In this document: one piece after another, positions 14,949 through 22,625 of the stretch
Numbering within the stretch: position 1 is the first letter of the stretch
Layout of the letters: every line of letters starts with the position of its first letter
Assembly: GCF_000014045.1 (NCBI RefSeq)
Contig: NC_008209.1
Coordinates: 4,069,098-4,133,097, forward strand
Source: Roseobacter denitrificans OCh 114
Lineage (GTDB): Bacteria > Pseudomonadota > Alphaproteobacteria > Rhodobacterales > Rhodobacteraceae
Length of the DNA: 64,000 bases
Reading direction: 5' to 3'
Made by a program: the position numbers and the translations under genes
The notes under the pieces: generated by a model
What the model was told of the DNA's origin: nothing
Databases searched by the model: none
The model's input: the letters and a program-made list of their open reading frames with translations, nothing else

Positions 14949-17336
14949 ATGGTCATGAAAACCCCCGGCGTCTACATTGTCGAAAAGAACGCCTTTCCCA
15001 ACTCCGTCGTACAGGTCGCCACGGCCGTTCCGGCGTTTATCGGCTATACAGAAAAAGCGGTGAACGGAAACGTCTCCTTGCACGAGACCCCGATGAAGAT
15101 CAATTCGATCTCGGAGTATCACAACTACTTTGGCGGCGCGTCCGAGCCTCTCTTCGCAATCAAGCCCTTCGAAGAACGCAAATCCGCACAGCCCTACGGT
15201 GACGATGCTGACATGGCCACAGCGGCTGAGTTGCCGCAGGCCGTCTTTACGGTCGACGGCCCGGCAGGGCCCATGAAATACGAACTGATCCAGACAAATA
15301 CCGCCTTTACGCTTTACAGCGCCATGCGCGCGTTTTTCCTGAATGGGGGCGGTACGTGTTATGTAACCTCCATCGGGTCTTACAAGGACCAGATCGACGC
15401 GCAAAAGATGCTCAATGCGATCACGCGGCTGGAAAAAGAACCCGAACCGACGATGCTGGTCATTCCGGAAACCACGCGCCTGACCCGTCAGAATTCGCTC
15501 AAGGTGCAGCAGCAGATGCTGGCCCATTGCGGCTTCAAGATGAAAAACCGTTTTGCGATCCTCGATATTCATGGCGGTTATCTGGATGAGCGCAGCCCGC
15601 GCGGCGATCCGATCAAATGTTTCCGCAATGACGCAGGTACAAACTATCTCGACTATGGGGCGGCCTATTACCCATGGCTCGACAGCGCGGTCTACCAGTC
15701 GCGCGATTTCACATTTGAAAACATCGAACTGAAGAAATACCGCAACGTTTTCATCTCATTGCTCAAGTCCAGCGTCAAAATGGACAAGACCATCGTGCCG
15801 GAAATCCTGAAAGTCGGGACAGCGGTCGTATCCGGTGACTTCACCGTTTCCGTCACCAAGGGCGGCGTATCCGTCATCAAGAATTCGGACATCCACGCAG
15901 CCGATGATCTGGCCGATGCCAAAGAGCTGAAATACAAAGTCGTCGGTGCGCCAAAGAATGCGATGGATACAGAGGCGCTCACCGAGTTGACAAATAACAT
16001 GAAGGGCAAAATCGTCCTTGGTGCGAAAAATGCCACGGATGACGCGCTGAAAGAAGCGGCACCGGTCTATGACTTTACGCAAGACGACATCGACAGCGGA
16101 AAGGTACGCTACGTTCACACGGGCGACACAAGCGACAAGGGCTTTTTCGAACTGATCATCACGGACAACGAGGGCGTGCAGACATCTGCCCGAAAGATCG
16201 CCGTCTTGATCGGCAGCGATGTGCTCGCTTTGCCGGATGTCAAAAAGAAGAAAACCATAAGCATCCCCGTCGATGAAGATGGTGTGACCATCGAGAACGT
16301 GGTTCTGCTGGGCGCGGATGAGATAGACCCCGTTGCCGTCAAAAAGGACAATGACGCCGTCCAGCAGGCGCTTGCGGCGGTTGATGCATTGCCCCCGGAT
16401 GCGACAGATGCCGCCAAGGCGGAGGCTGCCAAAACACTGGAGGACGCCGAAGCTGCGGCAATCCTTGCGGTCAAGGACAAAAAACTGACGCGCAAGGATA
16501 TCGGTGTTTGGGAAGTCGACGGCACGCAGGCCATCAAGTTTACGCCTGACCCTGCCCTTGATCGGGCAGAGACATCCGTGCGCTACAAATTCATGACCGC
16601 CGACGGACTATCCGCCCCCAAGGAGATCAAGATTCTTGTGGACGGTATCGTGGCAACCGACACGACCGAAGATCAGGCGGCAAAGACGACAGACAAAACC
16701 ATGCGCGTATTGGTCCCGCTTTACACCGATGTGATGAACGCCATCACCAAATACATGAACACCATGCCACCAGCAGCGGCGATGGCGGGGATTTACACGG
16801 CCGTGGATAACACCCGCGGCGTCTGGAAGGCCCCAGCGAATGTGTCCGTTGCCGGGGTGACAGGCCCCATGGTCAATATCGACCATGCACAACAGGAAAA
16901 CCTGAACGTGTCGACAACCGGTAAATCGATCAACGCGATCCGTCCCTTTGTGGGCGAAGGCACGTTGGTCTGGGGCGCGCGCACGCTTGACGGCAACTCG
17001 CTGGACTGGCGCTACATCAACGTGCGTCGCACCATGATCATGATCGAGGAATCCATCCGGCTGGCCGCCAAGGCCTATGTGTTCGAACCCAACACGGCGC
17101 AGACATGGGTGACGATCCGGTCGATGATCGAAAACTTCCTGACCTCGGTCTGGAAAGCGGGCGGTCTTGCCGGTGCGGTGCCGACGGATGCGTTCAGTGT
17201 CCAAGTCGGTCTGGGTCAGACGATGACGCCGGTGGATATTCTGGAAGGCAAGCTGCTGATCACCGTTCTGGTGGCCGTCTCGCGCCCTGCGGAATTCATC
17301 GAAATCACGTTCCAGCAACAAATGCAGAAATCATAA
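14949..17336 (+). CDS. eCIS tail sheath protein with large inserted CSPG/cadherin-like block
   Basis: The contractile sheath surrounds the inner tube and drives injection. The N-terminus has the standard sheath opening (KTPGVYIVEKNAFPNSVV, then VPAFIGYTEKA). The C-terminus has the conserved sheath domain (WRYINVRRTMIMIEESI, FEPNTAQTWVTIRSMIENFL, EFIEITFQQ). Between about residues 280 and 570 lies an insert absent from ordinary sheaths. It includes a CSPG-like repeat (about 297-420, with YDFTQDDIDSGKVRYVHTGD) and a second cadherin-like stretch (AIKFTPDPALDRAETSVRY). At 795 residues it is far longer than typical sheath proteins. A very strong ribosome site (AAAGGAGG) precedes the start, consistent with high output. 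It is the only sheath gene in the cluster. Confidence 0.95.
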   Translation: MVMKTPGVYIVEKNAFPNSVVQVATAVPAFIGYTEKAVNGNVSLHETPMKINSISEYHNYFGGASEPLFAIKPFEERKSAQPYGDDADMATAAELPQAVFTVDGPAGPMKYELIQTNTAFTLYSAMRAFFLNGGGTCYVTSIGSYKDQIDAQKMLNAITRLEKEPEPTMLVIPETTRLTRQNSLKVQQQMLAHCGFKMKNRFAILDIHGGYLDERSPRGDPIKCFRNDAGTNYLDYGAAYYPWLDSAVYQSRDFTFENIELKKYRNVFISLLKSSVKMDKTIVPEILKVGTAVVSGDFTVSVTKGGVSVIKNSDIHAADDLADAKELKYKVVGAPKNAMDTEALTELTNNMKGKIVLGAKNATDDALKEAAPVYDFTQDDIDSGKVRYVHTGDTSDKGFFELIITDNEGVQTSARKIAVLIGSDVLALPDVKKKKTISIPVDEDGVTIENVVLLGADEIDPVAVKKDNDAVQQALAAVDALPPDATDAAKAEAAKTLEDAEAAAILAVKDKKLTRKDIGVWEVDGTQAIKFTPDPALDRAETSVRYKFMTADGLSAPKEIKILVDGIVATDTTEDQAAKTTDKTMRVLVPLYTDVMNAITKYMNTMPPAAAMAGIYTAVDNTRGVWKAPANVSVAGVTGPMVNIDHAQQENLNVSTTGKSINAIRPFVGEGTLVWGARTLDGNSLDWRYINVRRTMIMIEESIRLAAKAYVFEPNTAQTWVTIRSMIENFLTSVWKAGGLAGAVPTDAFSVQVGLGQTMTPVDILEGKLLITVLVAVSRPAEFIEITFQQQMQKS

Positions 17337-17361
17337 GAATTGAACAAGAAGGATATAGACT

Positions 17362-17820
17362 ATGGCAGATGATGGCTCCGCCCAAACAACGGCAATCTGG
17401 CCGCTTCCCAAGTTCCATTTTCAGGTGAAATGGGACGATACGGAACTGGCGTTTCAGGAGGTTTCCGGTCTCGACATCGAGTCCGAGCCGCTGGAATATC
17501 GCGCGGGCAACAACCCGGTTTTTTCCAAGATCAAGATGCCGGGCATGATCAAATACAGCAATATCACCATGAAAAAAGGCGTATTTGTCAAAGACAATGC
17601 TTTGTTTGACTGGTTTGCAGAGATCAAGATGAACGTGATCAAGCGCAAGGCGATCACGATTTCCTTGCTGGATGAAGCGCAAGCGCCGACGATGGTATGG
17701 AAGGTTCAAAACGCCTTTCCCATCAAGGTCACGGGCACGGATCTGAAAGCCGAGGGCAATGAGGTCGCGGTGGAAAGCATCGAGATCGCGCACGAAGGCT
17801 TTGTCATCGAGAACGCCTGA
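17362..17820 (+). CDS. eCIS inner tube protein 1 (Afp1/gp19-like)
   Basis: The 152-residue product belongs to the T4-like tail tube family. It shows the typical FHFQVKWDDTELAFQEVSGLDIE start, a PGMIKYSNITMKKGVF segment and the EVAVESIEIAHEGF end. It polymerises into the rigid inner tube. It is close in size and layout to the next gene but distinct in sequence, the usual pairing of a main tube protein and a baseplate-proximal one. Confidence 0.92.
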   Translation: MADDGSAQTTAIWPLPKFHFQVKWDDTELAFQEVSGLDIESEPLEYRAGNNPVFSKIKMPGMIKYSNITMKKGVFVKDNALFDWFAEIKMNVIKRKAITISLLDEAQAPTMVWKVQNAFPIKVTGTDLKAEGNEVAVESIEIAHEGFVIENA

Positions 17821-17825
17821 CGCCG

Positions 17826-18281
17826 ATGGACCCGCTTAGCCCGCCTGTCGCGTTTCATTTTTCGGTCATGTTCGTGGGCGGTACGCCGCCCGTGTCGGAT
17901 ACGGCATTTCAGGAGGTGTCAGGGCTCGAAAGTGGCCTTGAGACCGAAGCGCTGGTGGAAGGCGGCGAGAACCGCTTTGTCCACCAACTGCCCAAGCCGC
18001 TGAAACAGGGCAACCTCAAGCTCAAGCGCGGGATGACGCCTGCGGACAGTGGTCTGGTGAAATGGTGCAAGGCCACGATCGAAAACGATCTGTCGAAACC
18101 GATCGAACCCAAGGACATTACGGTGTCGTTGTTGAATGAAGAGCGTGACCCGGTGGCCGTCTGGTCCATCGGGAACGCCTATCCGGTCAAGTGGACAGTA
18201 GGAGGATTTGACGCGATGAAAAACGAACTGGCCGTCGAAACAATCGAACTGGCCTATACCACCCTGAAGAGGAAAACCTGA
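17826..18281 (+). CDS. eCIS inner tube protein 2 (Afp5-like)
   Basis: This is a second tube paralogue of 151 residues with FHFSVMFVGGTPPVSDTAFQ, SGLESGLETEALVEGG and a LKLKRGMTP segment. In characterised systems the second tube protein joins the tube to the spike hub. Its stop overlaps the start of the small DUF5908-like gene by one base, indicating translational coupling. Confidence 0.9.
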   Translation: MDPLSPPVAFHFSVMFVGGTPPVSDTAFQEVSGLESGLETEALVEGGENRFVHQLPKPLKQGNLKLKRGMTPADSGLVKWCKATIENDLSKPIEPKDITVSLLNEERDPVAVWSIGNAYPVKWTVGGFDAMKNELAVETIELAYTTLKRKT

Positions 18282-18454
18282 TGGCTGTCGAGATTGGAAC
18301 GCTTGTCCTGAAGGGTCGCTTTGGGCCTGCCGAACCGGAAAGCACGCAAGCGCAGCCAGACCTGAGCGATGCGCTTGAAGCGCTCAGGCAGGAAGTGTTG
18401 CGCGATGTCGATCAAAAGCTGGAACAAGCGGCACGCCGCGCGCGGGAGCGTTGA
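18281..18454 (+). CDS. Small DUF5908-like eCIS protein (Afp6-like)
   Basis: This is a 57-residue open frame starting TGATG on the preceding stop and ending four bases before the LysM gene. The opening MAVEIGTLVLKGRF resembles the DUF5908 pattern of a short beta-strand followed by a charged helix (here ALEALRQEVLRDVDQKLEQ). It sits in exactly the position of afp6, between the second tube gene and the LysM gene. Its length, frame, coupling and synteny all support a real gene. Confidence 0.8.
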   Translation: MAVEIGTLVLKGRFGPAEPESTQAQPDLSDALEALRQEVLRDVDQKLEQAARRARER

Positions 18455-18457
18455 TCA

Positions 18458-19144
18458 GTGGCCAAGCTCAAGATCATCAAATGTGCGATCAAATCCAGCA
18501 AGATCGAACCCAAAAGCGGTGCGGCCAATACGTTTCAGGCGACGATCAACCCCGAAAGCTATAAGCACAACTATTCTCTGCAATACACCGGGACCAAGAA
18601 CAACAAGGACGCGCCCGTCGGAAAATCCGGCACCGTGCCGAAATACTCGATGGCCGACCCTGAAAAGATCGGGTTCTCGATCACGGTGGATGGCACGGGC
18701 GTCGTGCCCGATGCCAAGGGCAAGACCGTCGCCGCGCAACTCGAACAGTTGCGCAAGATCGTCTATGATTATGACGGTGATGAACACGAACCGACGGCGG
18801 TGAAAATCATCTGGGGCAAGGGTCTCAAGGCGTTTTTCGGCAGGCTGACTGACATGGCCGTGGATTACACGTTGTTTCATCCCGACGGGACCGCGCTGCG
18901 GGCCAAGATCACGATGAATTTCATCGAGGCGCGCACGGCCGCACAGGAGGCGCTGGAGGCGAAACGCCGCTCGCCCGACCTGACCCATGTGGTGCGCGTG
19001 CAAAGCGGGGATACGCTGCCGATGCTGTGTTACAGGATCTACAAGGATGCGGGCAAATACCTCGCCATTGCTGCCTTCAACGACCTAGACAGTTTCAGGG
19101 ATCTGGAGCCGAACACGTTGCTCCGTTTCCCGCCGATGAGGTGA
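18458..19144 (+). CDS. eCIS LysM hub adaptor (Afp7-like)
   Basis: The 228-residue product starts at GTG 18458, with GGGAG about ten bases upstream. The N-terminal part (FQATINPESYKHNYSLQY, a characteristic NPxxY-type segment) is that of the gp53-like tail/hub adaptor. The C-terminus is a LysM domain (VVRVQSGDTLPMLCYRIYKD, then LEPNTLLRFPP). In Afp-like particles this protein links the tube to the VgrG-like spike and binds the baseplate. Confidence 0.9.
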   Translation: MAKLKIIKCAIKSSKIEPKSGAANTFQATINPESYKHNYSLQYTGTKNNKDAPVGKSGTVPKYSMADPEKIGFSITVDGTGVVPDAKGKTVAAQLEQLRKIVYDYDGDEHEPTAVKIIWGKGLKAFFGRLTDMAVDYTLFHPDGTALRAKITMNFIEARTAAQEALEAKRRSPDLTHVVRVQSGDTLPMLCYRIYKDAGKYLAIAAFNDLDSFRDLEPNTLLRFPPMR

Positions 19145-19151
19145 CAAAGCC

Positions 19152-20918
19152 ATGCCAGCAAGTCCATTAGACAATTCCGACGGCCCGCTTACCATCTCTG
19201 TGAAAGCGGACGGGTCGGAAGTGCCTGACGATCTGGCGATACAGGCGATGTACATCACACATGAGCTTAACCGCATTCCCGAGGCGACGGTTATCGTGCA
19301 ATCGGACTCCGTGGAAATTGACGAGTTCGAAGAACTGGACAACTCCCTGTTTGGATTGGGCGCCGAGATTGAAATCAGAGCCGGGTTTGGCGATTCCGGG
19401 TATCAGCAGCTTTTCAAGGGCATCGTGACCTCCCAACGCGCGCGCCTTGACGCACAACAGGGCGCAAGGCTCGAAGTCCTGTGTCGCGACAAGGCGCTCA
19501 AGCTGACGGAAACACGCAGTTCCGCCCGTTATGAAGACATGAACGATGGCGACGTGATGAAAGCTATCATCACCGATGCCGGGCTGAAGAGTGCCGTCGA
19601 AAAAGTCAAGACCGGAGCGGGCACGCAACTGCGCATTGGCGCGACTGACTGGGACTTTCTGCGCTTGCTTGCAGATCGGAACGGGTTCGTGGTGTCCGTC
19701 AAGGAAGGTGAAATCAAAGTCGCCAAGCCCGACAGTTCCGTCGCGCCAGCGCTGCTGGTGACGTTCGGCATGGACATCATCGATTTCGACATCTCACTGG
19801 AAACCAACCGCACGATCAAAAACGCCGTACAGGATGCATGGGACGAAGCGAGCCAGGAACGCGTGACTGGCCCAAGCAATTACAAACCAAAGCTCAGTTT
19901 TGGTGATACCAAGTATAGCGACTTCGCGGAAAACCTTGGGGACAGGACGCATAAGGTCAGCACGTCACGCGAAGTGGATGCATCGGATCTCAAGGAGATG
20001 GCCAACGCCCGGGTTATCCGCTCAGAACTGGCGGCCGTATCCGGGAGCATCTCGTTTCCGGGGTGTGGTGAAATCTCGCCGCTGGATGTGCTTGAAATTT
20101 CCAATACCGGGAAACGCTTCGGCGGCAAGGGTCTGGTCACGGCAGTGTCCCACATGATCGAAGCGGGCAAGTGGACGTCACAAACCCGGCTCGGATTGCC
20201 ACCTGACTGGACCAGCGACAGCTTTGGTCTTGCAGCGCCCGCGGCTGAGGCGATAACAACCCCGATCCATGGCCTTCAGATTGGTAAAGTTGTTCAACTG
20301 GCCGATGATCCCCTGGGCAAGCAGCGCATTCTTATCTCTCTGCCGATGATAGGGCCTGAAGGATCGGATGTCTGGGCGCGCTATGCGCAACCCTATGCGT
20401 CTGACGGGGCGGGCATCCAGTTTCTGCCGGAGGTGGGCGACGAGGTGATCGTGGCCTTCCTGAATGCGGACCCCAACGCGCCGATAATCGTCGGATCACT
20501 GCACAACGAAAAAGCCAAGCGCCCTGAGACGGAAACCGAAGAAAACCACATCAAGACAATTGTGACGCGCGAAAAGCTGAAGGTGATCTTTGATGAGGAA
20601 AAGAAGATCATCACGGTCGAGACCCCGGGCGGTCACAAGCTGGTCATGGATGACGACGAGAGCAGTTTCAGCATGCAAGACATGAACGGCAATTTCATCA
20701 AGATGGACAGTTCGGGCATCGCGCTGAAATCGGACAAGGATATCACCCTGACCGCAACAGGCAAAATAGAGGCCAAGGCGACGATGGACGCAACCCTATC
20801 CGGTCAGAACGTGACCTGCGAAGGGCAGATCGGGTTTACCGGCTCTGGCGGTGCGACGGCCGAGGTATCGGCGGGCGGTCAGACAAAGATCGAAGGCGGT
20901 ATGGTGATGATAAACTGA
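19152..20918 (+). CDS. eCIS VgrG-like spike protein (Afp8-like)
   Basis: The 588-residue central spike has an N-terminal gpD-like hub region, an OB-fold near residues 375-460 (IGKVVQLADDPLGKQRILISLP, then FLPEVGDEVIVAFLN with the VgrG/gp5 signature) and a C-terminal beta-helical repeat region (about 470-588: GHKLVMDD, SFSMQDMNGN, a run of short repeats ending in a glycine-rich tail). It trimerises and carries the PAAR tip encoded next door. No effector extension is seen. Confidence 0.93.
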   Translation: MPASPLDNSDGPLTISVKADGSEVPDDLAIQAMYITHELNRIPEATVIVQSDSVEIDEFEELDNSLFGLGAEIEIRAGFGDSGYQQLFKGIVTSQRARLDAQQGARLEVLCRDKALKLTETRSSARYEDMNDGDVMKAIITDAGLKSAVEKVKTGAGTQLRIGATDWDFLRLLADRNGFVVSVKEGEIKVAKPDSSVAPALLVTFGMDIIDFDISLETNRTIKNAVQDAWDEASQERVTGPSNYKPKLSFGDTKYSDFAENLGDRTHKVSTSREVDASDLKEMANARVIRSELAAVSGSISFPGCGEISPLDVLEISNTGKRFGGKGLVTAVSHMIEAGKWTSQTRLGLPPDWTSDSFGLAAPAAEAITTPIHGLQIGKVVQLADDPLGKQRILISLPMIGPEGSDVWARYAQPYASDGAGIQFLPEVGDEVIVAFLNADPNAPIIVGSLHNEKAKRPETETEENHIKTIVTREKLKVIFDEEKKIITVETPGGHKLVMDDDESSFSMQDMNGNFIKMDSSGIALKSDKDITLTATGKIEAKATMDATLSGQNVTCEGQIGFTGSGGATAEVSAGGQTKIEGGMVMIN

Positions 20919-20944
20919 CAACAGCAAGAGAGGGGGCGGGGGAA

Positions 20945-21235
20945 ATGCCACCAGCAGCAAGACTAACCGATATGCAGACCTGTCCGATGGTGACAGGCAT
21001 TGTTCCACATGTGGGCGGCCCCATTGCCGGCCCCGGAGAGGCGACCGTTCTGATCGCCAAGATGCCGGCGGCTGTGGTCGGGGACAATTGCATTTGCGTC
21101 GGCCCGCCTGCGACCATCGTAAAGGGATCGGCAACCGTGATGATCGGCGGCAAACCGGCCGCGCGCATGGGTGATACCACATCGCACGGGGGCAGCATCT
21201 TGGTCGGCGCACCAACCGTGATCATAGGGGGCTGA
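20945..21235 (+). CDS. PAAR-domain spike tip (Afp10-like)
   Basis: The 96-residue product has the PAAR layout: PPAARLTDMQTCPM at the start, HVGGPIAGPG, a KPAARMGDTTSHGG segment with potential zinc ligands (Cys and His), and a repeated V-x-I-GG pattern. It should cap the VgrG-like trimer as a sharp cone. There is no C-terminal toxin. Confidence 0.92.
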   Translation: MPPAARLTDMQTCPMVTGIVPHVGGPIAGPGEATVLIAKMPAAVVGDNCICVGPPATIVKGSATVMIGGKPAARMGDTTSHGGSILVGAPTVIIGG

Positions 21236-21236
21236 T

Positions 21237-21674
21237 ATGTCAGAGAATGATCCGGGGTTTCTGGGACGCGGCTGGCATTTCCCGCCTACCTTCGACAAAG
21301 CAACCGGCGAGGTTGAGATGGTTCAGGCCGAACCGGACATCGAAGAAAGCCTTTGTATCCTGATGGCGACCCGCCCCGGGGAACGGATCATGCAGCCTGC
21401 CTACGGCTGCCGCCTGCACGACTATGTGTTCGAGACAAACGACGGGGAAACAGAGGCCGCAATCGAAACGGCCATCCGTCAGGCCATATTGTTTTTCGAA
21501 CCCCGCATCACCCTGCATGAGGTCAGTGTGGATACAACCGACTGGTTGGGTGGCAAGATGCGCGTGTCATTGGACTATACCGTGGATCAGACAAATTCAC
21601 GTTCCAACATGGTGTATCCATTCTATGTCCACGAAGGCACCTTGGTGGCCGATACCCCCATGCTGGCGATTTAG
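21237..21674 (+). CDS. gp25-like baseplate wedge protein (Afp9-like)
   Basis: The 145-residue product has the gp25/lysozyme-like baseplate signature: ILMATRPGERIMQPAYGCRLHDYVFE, in which the family's R-P-G-E-R and G-x-x-L residues are visible. It nucleates sheath assembly at the baseplate. Its gene starts one base after the PAAR stop. Confidence 0.92.
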   Translation: MSENDPGFLGRGWHFPPTFDKATGEVEMVQAEPDIEESLCILMATRPGERIMQPAYGCRLHDYVFETNDGETEAAIETAIRQAILFFEPRITLHEVSVDTTDWLGGKMRVSLDYTVDQTNSRSNMVYPFYVHEGTLVADTPMLAI

Positions 21675-21677
21675 CAT

Positions 21678-22625
21678 ATGATCAACGCCCCCCCCATATC
21701 CCTGATGCGCATGGGTGCCGCGATTGCTCTGGCCCTGATCGGCCTTGCGGGGTGTGGTTTCATTGCCGACCGGCTCCGGGACGAACCGGTCAAGAGGGTG
21801 GAGGTGCTGACACCAGATCAGGCCTGTGACGCTTCCGAGCAGACGCAAAACCGCTTGTCGGGGGGGTATTTGCGGCAGGCCGAGGCAGGCGGGCTTGCCT
21901 TTGATCCCGTGCTGGTGAACGGGCGCAGCAACAGCAACGGTCTGAGTGAAGAGATAGACCTGAACGACAAATCCCAGACCCGCGAGACGCAAGACATCAG
22001 GGGCACGACCTTTATCGGCACCAAGAAGGCCAGTGCCAAACTGCGCGCAGGATTTGGCCAGCCGGGAAAGCTGCCGAATGTCTATGATGTGACATATGCC
22101 ATCAACGACATTAACTTCACCGGCCCGATGGTGATCGGACCCGCTGCCGTCATCAGCGAGATTCCCACATCCGGCGCAACCCTTTACGCGGGCAAGGTCG
22201 CGCTCAGCATCATTGCCCCGAACAACGCAGGGGAGCTGGAAACGACCAAGGCCACCGGGCGGTTTGAAATGAACGCCGGTTACGCCAGTCAACGCGGCAG
22301 CTTCACGGCGAAAGACTTCGACAAGGAATTGTCCTTTGATCGATTGATATGGCGCAATCTGTTTTTGTGCGGAACCCGTTTTGTCAGCAGTGGCAAAGGG
22401 GTTGTGGGCGTACAGGAAGGCGACGGGCCTGTTCTGGCCCCGTTCAAGACGGACCGGGAGCCGGCCCCGTTTGGCGCACTATTTGAAAGCTCGCAATTTG
22501 CGCCCTCAGAGCGGCCCGCCCCGCCGGTTTCATTTGGCGGGGTTCTGGTCATCCAAAGCGACAACGGCACGATCATAGCCGCGTTCCTGTCAGATCAGGT
22601 GAAAGAGCAGGAAAGTGATGTCTGA
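21678..22625 (+). CDS. Predicted lipoprotein inside the eCIS operon
   Basis: The 315-residue product has a signal peptide and lipobox (LAGC, with the acceptor Cys at about residue 26, followed by Gly). The mature part is rich in glycine and beta-strand-like stretches and ends with AFLSDQ. I cannot place it firmly in a family; a transferrin-binding-protein-like beta-barrel is a weak possibility. It lies between gp25 and the large baseplate gene and overlaps the latter by eight bases, so it belongs to the operon. The standard Afp set has no lipoprotein at this position. A lipidated protein could tie the particle or its assembly to a membrane, but that is inference. Confidence 0.8.
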   Translation: MINAPPISLMRMGAAIALALIGLAGCGFIADRLRDEPVKRVEVLTPDQACDASEQTQNRLSGGYLRQAEAGGLAFDPVLVNGRSNSNGLSEEIDLNDKSQTRETQDIRGTTFIGTKKASAKLRAGFGQPGKLPNVYDVTYAINDINFTGPMVIGPAAVISEIPTSGATLYAGKVALSIIAPNNAGELETTKATGRFEMNAGYASQRGSFTAKDFDKELSFDRLIWRNLFLCGTRFVSSGKGVVGVQEGDGPVLAPFKTDREPAPFGALFESSQFAPSERPAPPVSFGGVLVIQSDNGTIIAAFLSDQVKEQESDV

